From NCBI GenBank assembly GCA_016873215.1, contig VGXU01000024.1, forward strand, positions 1-36,412: 36,412 nucleotides of DNA, in the 5' to 3' direction. Shown here in pieces: positions 10,477 through 19,482 of this stretch. Numbering within the stretch: the stretch's first letter is position 1; each line of letters begins with the position of its first letter. The DNA comes from Planctomycetota bacterium. GTDB taxonomy: Bacteria > Planctomycetota > Phycisphaerae > Sedimentisphaerales > Anaerohalosphaeraceae. A program made the position numbers and the translations under genes. Below the pieces are notes generated by a model that worked only from the letters and a program-made list of their open reading frames with translations, had not been told where the DNA came from and made no database searches.

Positions 10477-12831
10477 CTACAATACATAAATGGGGTCCAC
10501 ATCGTAATAGACCTGTGCCGCTGGCCGGATGGGGGCCTGGATGCGGAGGTCGGCAAAGAGGGTTTGCAAGTCCGCCGCCGTCGGGGCCTCAAGGATAATC
10601 TGGATGCGGTGATAGCTCTGTATCCGGCTGATAATAGCGGGCATCGGGCCGCGAACGCGGATTTCGAGGCCGAGGCGGGCGATTGTCTGGGCCAGACGCT
10701 CGCTCATCACTTTGGCGGCGGCGTCCAATTGCTCATATTTTGCCCCCCGCATCTGGATGATGGCCATCCGCCAGACGGGCGGGAGGCAGCAGGATTTGCG
10801 ATGCTGCATCTCGTCTTTAACAAAGCCGGCGAAATCGTACTTGAGGGCGTACTTGATGACGGGTGCGTCGGGCAGCCAGGTCTGGACGATGACCCGGCCG
10901 GGGGCGTCGCCTCTGCCGGCACGGCCGGCGACCTGATTGATGAGCTGGAAGGTGCGTTCGTTGGCGCGGAAGTCCGGCAGGGAAAGCGAGGTGTCGGCGC
11001 TGACGATGCCGACGAGTGTGACGTTGGGAAAATGCAGACCCTTGGCGAGGATTTGCGTGCCGGCGAGGATGTCGATTGAGCCTGCGGCGAAGTCGTCGAG
11101 GACACGGTAGTAGTCCCGTCCGCTCATGGAGTCGCTATCGACGCGGCGGATGCGGGCGTGCGGGAGTCTGGCGGCCAGTTCCTCTTCGAGCCGCTGGGAG
11201 CCGAGGCCGAGCATCATCATTCGTTTGCCGCAGAGCGGACACTTGTCGGGGACGAGCGTTTTGGACAGGCAATAATGGCAGACGGCATAGCCGCCTTTGA
11301 CGTGGGCGCCGAAGGCGGTGTCTTCGGGGGTGTTCATCCGGCGTTCTTTATGAAACGTCAGTGTGACGTCGCAATTCATACAATGCAGTGAATGGCGGCA
11401 CGAGGGACAATAGATGTAATTGCTGTAGCCGCGGCGGTTGAGGAGGAGGATAGCCTGTTGGCCTCGCTCGAGCGTGTTTTTTAATTCGGCCAGCAATGCC
11501 GGGCTGAGGATGTGCGGCGATTTTTGTCCTGTGCCTTCAAAGGCGACAGTCATATCGACAAGCTGCATCTGCGGCATCGGCTGTTTCGTCACGCGGTGCG
11601 GCAGTTCGAGCATCGTATAGAACGATTTGCTTTGGCAATTGGCGAGGGTTTCGAGCGACGGGGTTGCCGAGCCGAGAAGGCAATGGGCGCCGGCGAGCTG
11701 GGCACGTTTGATAGCAGTGTCGCGGCCGTGGTAGCGCGGAACAGTGTCCTGTTTGTAGGACGGTTCGTGTTCTTCATCGACGACGATGAGGCCGAGGCGC
11801 TGCAGCGGCGCGAAGACGGCGGAGCGGGCGCCGATGACAACATCGGCGTCGCCGGCTTTAATCATTTGCCACTGGGCGTTGCGCTGGGAATCGGTAAGGG
11901 CGGAGTGGAGGACGGCGATTTTTTTGAAGCGTTTTTCGAAGCGTTCGACGGTCTGGGCGGTCAGGGTGATTTCGGGCAGGAGAACGATGGCCTGTTTGCC
12001 CATTTGGATGCAGGCGTCGATGGCGCGGATATAGACTTCGGTTTTGCCGCTGTCGGTGACACCGAAAAGCAGGGTTGCGCCGAAGCGGTCGGAGCGGACC
12101 TGCCTGGTGATGTGGTCGAAAGCTCTTTGCTGTTCGGCGTTGAGTATGATTTGTTTGGGTTCGGCGGCAAATTCTTTTGGGACGGCCGGCAGCGCGGCGA
12201 TAGTCCGGCGGGCAATGACTTTTACAAGACCATTGCGGATGAGCTGTTTTAACGGGGCGTCGGTACATTGTGCGTCGTGCAGGAGGGATTTTTTTTCTAT
12301 CGCGGCGGATCCGCCGATGGCCTGATGCGTGCGGAGAAATTCGATGATGGCTTTTTGTTTTTTGCTTTTGGGGGCCGGGGCTTTGGTGTCGGCCGGGGCC
12401 AGGTAAATACAGTGTTCGGTTTTTGCGCCGGCGTCTTTTTTGACGGCGGCGGGGACAATCGCGGCCAGCACCTGGCCGAGCGGACAGACATAGTACTCGG
12501 CAATCCACCGGGCAAGGGCCATCTGCCGGTCATCGAGCAGCGGTGCGGGATCGATGATTTTTTTGACGGCTTTGAGTCTGAAGCGTTTACTTTTTTCGAT
12601 TTCGTCGGGGTCGGTGAGGACTTTGACGACGAAGGCGGCGACGAGTTTATTATTTTTGCCGAATGGGATCTCGACGCGCCAGCCGGGGGCAATACTGCCC
12701 ATCCCGTCGGGGAGGAGATAATCAAATTCGCTGTCGGCGCCGGTATCGACGGCCACACGGATGACTTTACCCGGAGGCAAATCCGGTTTATTCATAGATT
12801 CAAACAGATTTTTCGTCGCATCTTTTTTCAT
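10477..12831 (-). CDS. priA: Primosomal protein N' (replication restart helicase PriA)
   Basis: This 784-residue 3'-to-5' DNA helicase binds stalled forks and D-loops and starts reloading of the replicative helicase. An N-terminal DNA-binding domain (about 20-130) is followed by a superfamily 2 helicase core: Walker A GVTDSGKT (257-264, Asp where many homologues have Gly, but the GX4GKT rule is kept), DEEH (352-355), and late motifs GTQILAKGL and VAGRAGRG. The zinc-binding insertion has four Cys pairs: C475/C478, C484/C487, C518/C521 and C531/C534. About 20 extra residues (497-515) sit between the second and third pairs. The start at 12831 has no clear ribosome binding site. The ATG at 12792 (MNKPDLPP) is an alternative that keeps all conserved parts. 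Confidence 0.96.
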   Translation of the reverse strand: MKKDATKNLFESMNKPDLPPGKVIRVAVDTGADSEFDYLLPDGMGSIAPGWRVEIPFGKNNKLVAAFVVKVLTDPDEIEKSKRFRLKAVKKIIDPAPLLDDRQMALARWIAEYYVCPLGQVLAAIVPAAVKKDAGAKTEHCIYLAPADTKAPAPKSKKQKAIIEFLRTHQAIGGSAAIEKKSLLHDAQCTDAPLKQLIRNGLVKVIARRTIAALPAVPKEFAAEPKQIILNAEQQRAFDHITRQVRSDRFGATLLFGVTDSGKTEVYIRAIDACIQMGKQAIVLLPEITLTAQTVERFEKRFKKIAVLHSALTDSQRNAQWQMIKAGDADVVIGARSAVFAPLQRLGLIVVDEEHEPSYKQDTVPRYHGRDTAIKRAQLAGAHCLLGSATPSLETLANCQSKSFYTMLELPHRVTKQPMPQMQLVDMTVAFEGTGQKSPHILSPALLAELKNTLERGQQAILLLNRRGYSNYIYCPSCRHSLHCMNCDVTLTFHKERRMNTPEDTAFGAHVKGGYAVCHYCLSKTLVPDKCPLCGKRMMMLGLGSQRLEEELAARLPHARIRRVDSDSMSGRDYYRVLDDFAAGSIDILAGTQILAKGLHFPNVTLVGIVSADTSLSLPDFRANERTFQLINQVAGRAGRGDAPGRVIVQTWLPDAPVIKYALKYDFAGFVKDEMQHRKSCCLPPVWRMAIIQMRGAKYEQLDAAAKVMSERLAQTIARLGLEIRVRGPMPAIISRIQSYHRIQIILEAPTAADLQTLFADLRIQAPIRPAAQVYYDVDPIYVL

Positions 12832-12917
12832 AAATGCTGAAACTTTGATACGTTTAAAGTCGGCATTTTATACACCTGTAAAATCGGATGTTTTTTTAAA
12901 TTGGTTCGATGTCCGCC

Positions 12918-14555
12918 TCAACGTCCCTTGATACGTTCAAATAGAACGACCACGAAAGGCGAATCGATGGAGGCCGGAATATTCGGAGCCCAATGAAAAA
13001 CCGTCTGATTTTCATAGATCGCAACAACCCCCATCATCTGAAAGTTCTTTTGATAACGGTCGAACCACTCAAATAGAAACATATGAGAGTTGTGTTGCAC
13101 CAGCCATGACGCAGGGATATCAACAAAAATCATATATTTTGGATTTTTAGCCTCCGTCTCCCGGATAAACTCTTTCTGCATCTGGAGTGCAAAGGGATGA
13201 TTTTCCATCAGCGGGTACATGTAAATGTGGCCGCTGGCGGAACGACGCTGCGCATAAAAGCAAATCTGAGGCTCCGAACCTAAAATGGCAATCGTATCGC
13301 CGGGTACTGTATTACTTTGGATAAAAGAAGCGATTTCAAGCGACTCCGGAAATGGATTAGGACCGTATCTGAAACGACACGCCTCCGCGGGCGTCATCAG
13401 GAACAGGAACTGACGCTGCAGATAGACTGTCTGTCCAAGACAGACAATAATCAGTGCCGTCGGGACCAGTTTAGACAGCCAGGCAATCCGCGGCCGAGAT
13501 TGCGAAATTGCATAGATTGCCGCCCCCCCCAGCAGAGCCGCACAGGGTAATAAAAGAACAAAATAATGCGGCCGGAAATAAAATCCGGGACAGATGGCCA
13601 CAAGCGACAAAATAGCATACACCAGTAAAAATAGTCTTACACGTCCGCAAAGGATCCGTGTCGCCAGGCAGATAATTCCAAGACCAATCAGAATCCACAG
13701 CAGTACGGCACAGCCGACAATCGGAGTAAAACTGTTAGTAAAACAATTCCATGCCTCGCTGAGCGGTATCTGAGCCACATAAGTCCTGGCGTAATCGACC
13801 ATCCAAAACCAGAATTTCTCAAAAACGCCCATCCAAACCATCGCCAGGAAAAGCCCCGCAACGACAACGGCAATCCCACCCGTCAGCGACAGCAATCTGA
13901 GAATTAATTTACGCCATGAAACCGGTTTTTGTATCCAGGCATCCAGCAGAATATACCCCCCTGCGGCCGCACTAAACGCAAACCCGTGCTGTTTTATAAT
14001 AAAAGCGATTCCCAGTAGAATTCCCGCGACAAAGAGTCTCCACTGGCTGTCTTTGGACATCGCCTGCCAGAGCATCAGCAGACCGCCAACAGCAAAAACT
14101 ATAACAAAATGCTCTGCATTGGCGAATACCCCATCGACCGGTCCACTGACCGACAGCAAGGCGAATATAGCCGCCGATGCCGCCGCCGCCAGCGGATTGA
14201 ATAATCGCCGGGCCAGCAAAAACACAAATAGCAGCGTTGCCTGATTGGCCAGCAGAAGCCCTATGTGAATTCCCTGATGGGTCTGCCCGAAGACCGCCAT
14301 AATCCCCGCATAGATGGCATAAATCCCCGGCAGTTTCATATTATAGACTTCCTGATAAGGTGGAATCCCTTGAAGCATCAGTTGTCCGGCATAAGCATAT
14401 TCCCCCTCATCGCGTTCCATCGGAACTTCAAGCAGACGATATCGAACCAAGCCTGTGAAAATCATAATAAGGAGTAATGCGAACCATGTGATACGGTTGG
14501 TCAAAACGGACTCCTTGATCGCATTAAAACCTGTCTTTTCTATATTTTTTTTCAC
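12918..14555 (-). CDS. GT-C family membrane glycosyltransferase (PMT/ArnT-like)
   Basis: This 545-residue multi-spanning membrane protein probably moves a sugar from a polyprenyl-phosphate donor onto an envelope acceptor on the outer face of the inner membrane. After the first membrane helix (ITWFALLLIMIFTGLVRY) comes the family's acidic motif in the first periplasmic loop (VPMERDEGEYAYAGQ), then about ten further hydrophobic helices. A soluble C-terminal domain begins near the phrase GDTIAILGSEPQICFYAQ. The frame extends to an ATG at 14660, but that start has no ribosome binding site. I prefer GTG at 14555 (VKKNIEK), which has AGGA nine bases upstream and starts just before the first helix. 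Donor and acceptor cannot be read from the sequence. Confidence 0.85.
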   Translation of the reverse strand: MKKNIEKTGFNAIKESVLTNRITWFALLLIMIFTGLVRYRLLEVPMERDEGEYAYAGQLMLQGIPPYQEVYNMKLPGIYAIYAGIMAVFGQTHQGIHIGLLLANQATLLFVFLLARRLFNPLAAAASAAIFALLSVSGPVDGVFANAEHFVIVFAVGGLLMLWQAMSKDSQWRLFVAGILLGIAFIIKQHGFAFSAAAGGYILLDAWIQKPVSWRKLILRLLSLTGGIAVVVAGLFLAMVWMGVFEKFWFWMVDYARTYVAQIPLSEAWNCFTNSFTPIVGCAVLLWILIGLGIICLATRILCGRVRLFLLVYAILSLVAICPGFYFRPHYFVLLLPCAALLGGAAIYAISQSRPRIAWLSKLVPTALIIVCLGQTVYLQRQFLFLMTPAEACRFRYGPNPFPESLEIASFIQSNTVPGDTIAILGSEPQICFYAQRRSASGHIYMYPLMENHPFALQMQKEFIRETEAKNPKYMIFVDIPASWLVQHNSHMFLFEWFDRYQKNFQMMGVVAIYENQTVFHWAPNIPASIDSPFVVVLFERIKGR

Positions 14556-14763
14556 GATTGTTTTTCCTGAATATTTTGAGCAAACACATACAATAACCCT
14601 CGACAACCCGTACTGTAACAGAATTTGACGTAAATGTGAATTTCTTTTCTGCCGCGTCATGGCATAACCGTACGCTAAATGGATACATTGAAGATATGGG
14701 ATAGGGGCGCTGTACGAAAAATCGATTGGTCAAAAATAATCTTCTCCGGCGTCACGACGAGAA

Positions 14764-16308
14764 TTACCCGCCTTGCTGTGTCGGTTTGGTGTAAATGATT
14801 TTGTCGTCGCCGGGGGCGTAGAAATCCTTCACGACTGAGGCGATCGTATAGCCGATGCGTTCATAAAATGCACGCGTCGGCAGATAGCTGTCCCGGCCGG
14901 AGGTTTCGACGAAAAATAGCCTGCCGCCGGCGCTACGGATTTTTTCCTCGGCAAAATCCATCAGTTTTCGTCCCAGCCCCAGCCCCTGACATTTCGGCGT
15001 GACACCCAGCCAGTAAATATCGAAGCTGCCGACGGTACATGGTGTCGGTCCCCAGCAGACCCAGCCGATGACAGCCCCGCCGCGTTCCAATACGTACGAT
15101 TGATACGGTCCATCAGGACCATGCTTAATCGCGTCGGTAATGACTTCCTCGGCAACAAGCATCTCTTCGTGCCGGAAAAATTTCGTATCCTCAAGAAATT
15201 TCAACACCATGTGTACATCTTCCGGTTCGGCCAGGCGAATAACGTCTCCCGATGCGGCCGGTTTTCTATTTCTGATTTTTGATTCTTGATTTTTTATTTT
15301 AAATTTTTTCATTCTCGCCAGGGCGTTATCCAAAACAATTTTTACAAACTGATGGTATTGGATTCCGGCCGCATGGACTGCCGCGGCGACGCCATCCTGG
15401 GGGCAAAGGTCGGGATTGGCGTTGACTTCGAGAATGAGGGGGCGATTTTTTTTGTCCACGCGGAAATCGACCCTGCAATAATCGGTGCAGCCGACAGCAG
15501 CGGCGGCCTTTGCGGCAAGCATGGTCAATTGTTTAGCCAGCGCTATTGAGATTTTGGCCGGGACGACACGGGGCGTATTGTTAAATTCGAAACTGCCCGC
15601 TATCCATTTGGCCTCGTAGCCGATAATGCGGGGTTTGCCGGGCGGGAAAGCGGCAAAATCAATTTCGGCGACGGGCATGACGGCGGTTTTACCGTTTTTA
15701 TTCAAGACAGTGATATTAAATTCACGGCCGTCCACAAATTGCTCGACAATGGCTGTTTGTTTGAATTGCGTATGAACGCGACGGACGGCTTTATTCAGAG
15801 CGGCTCCCTGCGTTTTAATGATGGCGGCATCGTCAATGCCTTCGCTGCCGTCGGCGGCGACGGGCTTAACGATATATGGCCCGTTGAAATTCGGTCTGGC
15901 TCTTTGCCCCGGCTCGACCAGAAACGCCCGCGGTACTGGCAGAGCGGCGGCGGCCAGTACAGCCTTGCTTTGCCATTTATCCGTGGTCAGCATCAAACTC
16001 CGTGTATTGCAGCCCGTGCAGGCCTTCTCAAACGCTTTGCACAATGAAGGGACAAGTCCGGCTTTCATAGAAGAGCCTTCGAGGATTTCGACGAGATTAA
16101 ATATGGTCGTTTCCGGTGCACGGGACAGTACCTCGATTATTTCCTTTACCGAACCTATGGATTGAATACGATAGCGTAACCGCAGTTTTTTTAACGCCGC
16201 CGTGACAGCCTCGACCTCCTCAAGAACGCCGGCATCGCTTTCGGAGCAGCCGATCTGATTGAGGCTGCTGTCGGGACGATTGTAGAGAATAAGTAAAGTC
16301 TTCTTCAT
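14764..16308 (-). CDS. ATP-grasp ligase fused to a GNAT acetyltransferase
   Basis: This 514-residue protein starts at the ATG at 16308, which shares the ATGA overlap with the stop of the upstream ATP-grasp gene; the longer frame to 16497 lies inside that gene. Residues 1-330 are a D-Ala-D-Ala-ligase-like ATP-grasp fold (YIVKPVAADGSEGID phosphate loop, Asp281 in VDFRVD, Glu294/Asn296 in LEVNANPD as metal ligands). Such enzymes join a carboxylate to an amine through an acyl phosphate. Residues 355-514 are a GNAT domain with the acetyl-CoA loop CQGLGLGRKL (440-449). The linker (332-350, KKFKIKNQESKIRNRK) is lysine/asparagine-rich and looks like translated intergenic repeat. The substrate is unknown. 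Context beside a lysine aminomutase suggests an amino acid or its beta isomer (inference). Confidence 0.85.
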   Translation of the reverse strand: MKKTLLILYNRPDSSLNQIGCSESDAGVLEEVEAVTAALKKLRLRYRIQSIGSVKEIIEVLSRAPETTIFNLVEILEGSSMKAGLVPSLCKAFEKACTGCNTRSLMLTTDKWQSKAVLAAAALPVPRAFLVEPGQRARPNFNGPYIVKPVAADGSEGIDDAAIIKTQGAALNKAVRRVHTQFKQTAIVEQFVDGREFNITVLNKNGKTAVMPVAEIDFAAFPPGKPRIIGYEAKWIAGSFEFNNTPRVVPAKISIALAKQLTMLAAKAAAAVGCTDYCRVDFRVDKKNRPLILEVNANPDLCPQDGVAAAVHAAGIQYHQFVKIVLDNALARMKKFKIKNQESKIRNRKPAASGDVIRLAEPEDVHMVLKFLEDTKFFRHEEMLVAEEVITDAIKHGPDGPYQSYVLERGGAVIGWVCWGPTPCTVGSFDIYWLGVTPKCQGLGLGRKLMDFAEEKIRSAGGRLFFVETSGRDSYLPTRAFYERIGYTIASVVKDFYAPGDDKIIYTKPTQQGG

Positions 16309-17300
16309 AAATTTTCTCTCTCCAACGCGCTGGCTAAAATTTCGGACAGAAGCTGCGGGTAGCTCATGCCTTCCTGTGTGGCGATCATCGGCAGGTCGGA
16401 ATGGAGCGGGTGCAGGCCGGGCAGTGGGTTGATCTCGATGAACGAGGGGCTGCCGTTGGCGTCCATGCGGATATCGACGCGGGCGGTGTCGCAGCATTCA
16501 AGCGCACGATAACAGGCCAGGGCCAACTCTTCGACTTTTTGCCGGGTGCCGTCTTTGGGCATCGGGAAATAATGGACGAATTCTTCGCACAGTTCCTTGA
16601 CTTCATAGGAATAGTCCTGCGCGGGGGCGCCTTCCTTGACGCGAATTTCCATGGTGCCGAGGACGCGGGCTTTTGAGCCGGTGCCGAGAATGGCGGTGGT
16701 GGATTCCCGGCCGGGGAGATACTCTTCGACGAGGACGGGCTGATGAAACTGCTTGAGAAGTGCTTTGCAGACTTCGGCAAGCTGGGCGGGCGAGGTGATT
16801 TTGGAGCGGGCGTCCACGCCTTTGCCTGTTCCTTCGGCGACGGGTTTGGCGAAAAGCGGATAATTCAATTTTACATTGGCGATGTCCGCATCGAATTGCA
16901 CGAGATACGATTTTGGGGTATTGAGGCCGGCGTCGCGGATGATTTTTTTGGCCATTTCCTTATCGAGTGTCATCGCGCAGACCAGCGGGTCGGAAAAGGT
17001 ATAGGGAATATCGTAGAGTTCGAGAATGGCCGGGACCTGGGCCTCGCGGCTGCGGCCTTTAACGCCTTCGGCGATGGTGAAGACCAAATCCCACCGTTTG
17101 CCGGCGACGATTTGTTTTACGAGGGCTTTGGCGTTGCCGACACGGTCAACTTTGCAGCCCAGTTCGGTCAATCCCCGCGTGATGGATGAGATGGTGGATT
17201 CGGTGTCAAATTCGGCGACCTGCTCGGACGTAAAACCTTCTTTGAGATAGTCATCCCGCAGGTCATAGACGAAACCGATATTGAGATTATTAAAGTTCAT
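16305..17300 (-). CDS. D-alanine--D-alanine ligase-like ATP-grasp protein
   Basis: This 331-residue protein has the Ddl order: N-terminal Rossmann-like domain (to about 115, with VFTIAEGVKGRSREAQVPA and IPYTFSDPLVCAMTLDK), then an ATP-grasp domain (LFAKPVAEGTGKGVDA, VEEYLPGRE, metal ligands Asp276, Glu289 and Asn291 in IEINPLPGLHP). True Ddl proteins carry a closely related LPG signature, but the phrase here differs, and a second ATP-grasp gene overlaps its end by four bases (ATGA). I read it as a specialised amino-acid or peptide ligase, not the cell-wall Ddl (inference). The ATG at 17300 is chosen; a GTG at 17321 adds seven residues from a repeat-like leader. No ribosome binding site is evident for either start. 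Confidence 0.85.
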   Translation of the reverse strand: MNFNNLNIGFVYDLRDDYLKEGFTSEQVAEFDTESTISSITRGLTELGCKVDRVGNAKALVKQIVAGKRWDLVFTIAEGVKGRSREAQVPAILELYDIPYTFSDPLVCAMTLDKEMAKKIIRDAGLNTPKSYLVQFDADIANVKLNYPLFAKPVAEGTGKGVDARSKITSPAQLAEVCKALLKQFHQPVLVEEYLPGRESTTAILGTGSKARVLGTMEIRVKEGAPAQDYSYEVKELCEEFVHYFPMPKDGTRQKVEELALACYRALECCDTARVDIRMDANGSPSFIEINPLPGLHPLHSDLPMIATQEGMSYPQLLSEILASALERENL

Positions 17301-17364
17301 AGCTGATAGTTTATAGTTCACAGAGAAATAGACAAGGGGTTAAAGAGAAATTTCGGGAAAAAAC

Positions 17365-17403
17365 AAAAAAAAAGTCCACGGCCCGTCGAACAGGCCGTGG
17401 ACC
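17365..17403 (-). terminator. Rho-independent terminator of kamA
   Basis: A perfect 10-bp stem, GTCCACGGCC (17374-17383) and GGCCGTGGAC (17393-17402), has a nine-base loop. On the minus strand it is followed by nine T residues. It begins about 16 bases after the kamA stop and should largely separate kamA from the two ATP-grasp genes downstream. Confidence 0.93.
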
Positions 17404-17418
17404 AAAAATATTCATATT

Positions 17419-18798
17419 TTACTGGCCGAGCAGTTCATTGGATTCCACGTGGTGACAGCAGGTCTGTCGGCGGGTCTGGCGGATGGTTTTGGCCGGCTGA
17501 ATGTGGCTGTATTGTCCATTGGCCAAGGCCCATACGCCCGGCGCCGAATCGCGGCTCGGCTCCGCACTCGGTATGGGTGTATCGCGATGTGCCGGCTCGG
17601 GATAGGAAATCAGCATCCCTTCAAAGTTGCGGATGACCGTATGTGTCGGACTGGTGGAGACGATATAGCTCGGCAGGATGGGGATTTTGCCGCCGCCGTG
17701 AGGGGCGTCCACCACAAACGTCGGTATCGCAAGACCCGACACTCTGCCGCGGAGATATTCCATAATCTCGATACCCCGGCTGACCGGCGTGCGGAAATGC
17801 TCAATGCCGCGGACGAGGTCGCACTGGTAGAGATAATACGGGCGAACCCGCATTCGCACCAGCGCCCGGCAAAGCTGCTCATAGACCCTTGGGTCGTCAT
17901 TGACGTTGCGGAGCAGTACGGACTGATTGCCCAGCGGAATCCCGGCGTCGGCCAGCTTGCGGCAGGCCTCGGCGGATTCGGGCGTAATCTCGTTGGGGTG
18001 ATTAAAGTGCATATTGATCCACAGCGGATGATATTTTTTGAGCATATTGACCAGCGCGTCGGTAATCCGCATCGGCAGTACAACGGGCATCCGCGTCCCG
18101 ATGCGAATAATCTGCACCGAGGGGACTTTTCGCAGGGCCGAGAGAATCATCTCGAGCGCCTCGTCGCTCATGGTGAGCGGGTCTCCGCCGGAAACGATGA
18201 CGTCGGAAATTTCCGGATGCGCCGTCAGATAGGCCGTAACCTGTTCGAGCCGGCGTGCGGAAATGCTTGTTTCCCGTGTGCCCGCGACACGTTTGCGCGT
18301 GCAGTGGCGGCAATACATCGAGCAGGTCGTCGTCGCGATTAACAGCGCCCTGTCCGGATAGCGGTGCACCAGCCCCGCCACGGGCATATCGTCGTGTTCT
18401 TCGAGCGGGTCGCTGGACAAAAACGGCGGGTCGTACAGCTCATTAAGCTGCGGCACGCACATTTGAAACACCGGGTCGGCCATATCAACCTTGCGAATCA
18501 GTGAGGCATAATAGGGCGTAATGGCCATCGGGTATTTTGCGACGACGGGTTCGATGGACTGACAATAGGATTTGTCCGGGAAGTAGCCGAACAATTGATC
18601 GACGGAGCGGATTCGATGGCTCATCTGCCATCGCCAATCGCTCCATCGGTTATGGATTTGAATCAAAGGCTTGACATTTATTGCCGGGGCGACGGATAAA
18701 ACGGGGGGAGGTTCATCATCACTGCCAACCATAGATTGAGACGGAGGTTTGTCGGACGCAGCAGCATCGGCGGCTTCCATCTTGAACGACTGTACCAT
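17419..18798 (-). CDS. kamA: Lysine 2,3-aminomutase (radical SAM, PLP)
   Basis: This 459-residue enzyme should convert L-lysine to beta-lysine using a 4Fe-4S cluster, S-adenosylmethionine and PLP. The cluster ligands are Cys159, 163 and 166 (CSMYCRHC). With a constant offset of 34 from the clostridial enzyme, the carboxylate-binding Arg (R168), both acidic residues holding the lysine side-chain amine (D327 in YQCD, D364 in VVDAP) and the PLP lysine (K371 in GGGKIPILP) are all in place. That supports lysine as substrate. The position of the clostridial zinc ligand Cys268 is Asp302, and the C-terminal zinc cysteines are missing. Instead the protein ends in a Ser/Pro-rich tail with TCCHH. The first 40 residues are low complexity. 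The ATG has AAGGA about ten bases upstream. It lies 41 bases after the TetR gene, so the two are likely one transcript, ended by the terminator at 17365-17403. Confidence 0.93.
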   Translation of the reverse strand: MVQSFKMEAADAAASDKPPSQSMVGSDDEPPPVLSVAPAINVKPLIQIHNRWSDWRWQMSHRIRSVDQLFGYFPDKSYCQSIEPVVAKYPMAITPYYASLIRKVDMADPVFQMCVPQLNELYDPPFLSSDPLEEHDDMPVAGLVHRYPDRALLIATTTCSMYCRHCTRKRVAGTRETSISARRLEQVTAYLTAHPEISDVIVSGGDPLTMSDEALEMILSALRKVPSVQIIRIGTRMPVVLPMRITDALVNMLKKYHPLWINMHFNHPNEITPESAEACRKLADAGIPLGNQSVLLRNVNDDPRVYEQLCRALVRMRVRPYYLYQCDLVRGIEHFRTPVSRGIEIMEYLRGRVSGLAIPTFVVDAPHGGGKIPILPSYIVSTSPTHTVIRNFEGMLISYPEPAHRDTPIPSAEPSRDSAPGVWALANGQYSHIQPAKTIRQTRRQTCCHHVESNELLGQ

Positions 18799-18839
18799 CT
18801 TTTTGTTTCCTTAAAAGAGTTTCTCTCTCGGTTACATTT

Positions 18840-19478
18840 CTATCTGGCCAAAAACTTTGCCATACTGTCCACAAAGGCCTTTCGTACAGGCCGAAGACTT
18901 TCTTCAATTTCTTCTTTCGTCAGGCCGATCATCGCAAACGAAAAGAAGCCGAATACAAACCCGGCGATGGCACAACTCAGCCCGCGAATTTTCGTCGGCT
19001 GCATTCCGTCCGGGAGAAACGTCGCCATCTGCCGTTCGAGCGTTTCAAGATACCGCAGATACGGGGCTTCTATCTCTCCGGTCAAATCGCGGCCCAGTTT
19101 TATAAACATCCGTCCCTGAAAAAGCAATATATATTGCCGGGGATACTGTAAAAAAAAATTCACATGTTCATCAAAAAGCCGTTCGAGCCGGGTTTCGAAA
19201 CCGCCAGGCGTTTCCGCATCATCCGTAATCCGGACATTGAGTTTTTCTATCGCTTCTTCAATCAGGGCCTGCAGCAGGCTGCGTTTATCGGCGAAATGCC
19301 GGTAAAAGGTTCCTTTTCCGACATCCGCTCTTTCGGTTATCTTCTCAATCGACGCTGCATCGACACCTATTTCGGTAAAAACCGCCAATGCCGCGTCGAG
19401 CAATTTCATCCTTGTTTTACCAGCTCTTCGCTGTGCCCGCCCCATCGGCCAAAGCGTGTTTTTATCTACACCATTCAT
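18840..19478 (-). CDS. TetR-family transcriptional regulator
   Basis: This 212-residue ligand-responsive repressor has its N-terminal helix-turn-helix in the typical form: LLDAALAVFTEIGVDAAS, then IEKITERADVGKGTFYRHF (about 26-62), followed by KRSLLQALIEEA. The C-terminal helical domain would bind the inducer and dimerise; its ligand is unknown. Two GACT-N4-AGTC palindromes overlie the promoter immediately upstream, so autoregulation is likely. kamA follows after 41 bases and would share that control. The promoter places the transcript start within a few bases of the ATG at 19478, implying a leaderless message. A downstream ATG at 19445 (MGRAQRR) is an alternative start that still contains the whole DNA-binding domain. 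Confidence 0.93.
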   Translation of the reverse strand: MNGVDKNTLWPMGRAQRRAGKTRMKLLDAALAVFTEIGVDAASIEKITERADVGKGTFYRHFADKRSLLQALIEEAIEKLNVRITDDAETPGGFETRLERLFDEHVNFFLQYPRQYILLFQGRMFIKLGRDLTGEIEAPYLRYLETLERQMATFLPDGMQPTKIRGLSCAIAGFVFGFFSFAMIGLTKEEIEESLRPVRKAFVDSMAKFLAR

Positions 19479-19482
19479 AAGT

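Noticed and set aside
17449-18342. Plus-strand open frame of 297 codons
   Set aside because: It is antisense to kamA, whose catalytic residues are intact. The frame has no ribosome binding site and no recognisable domain.
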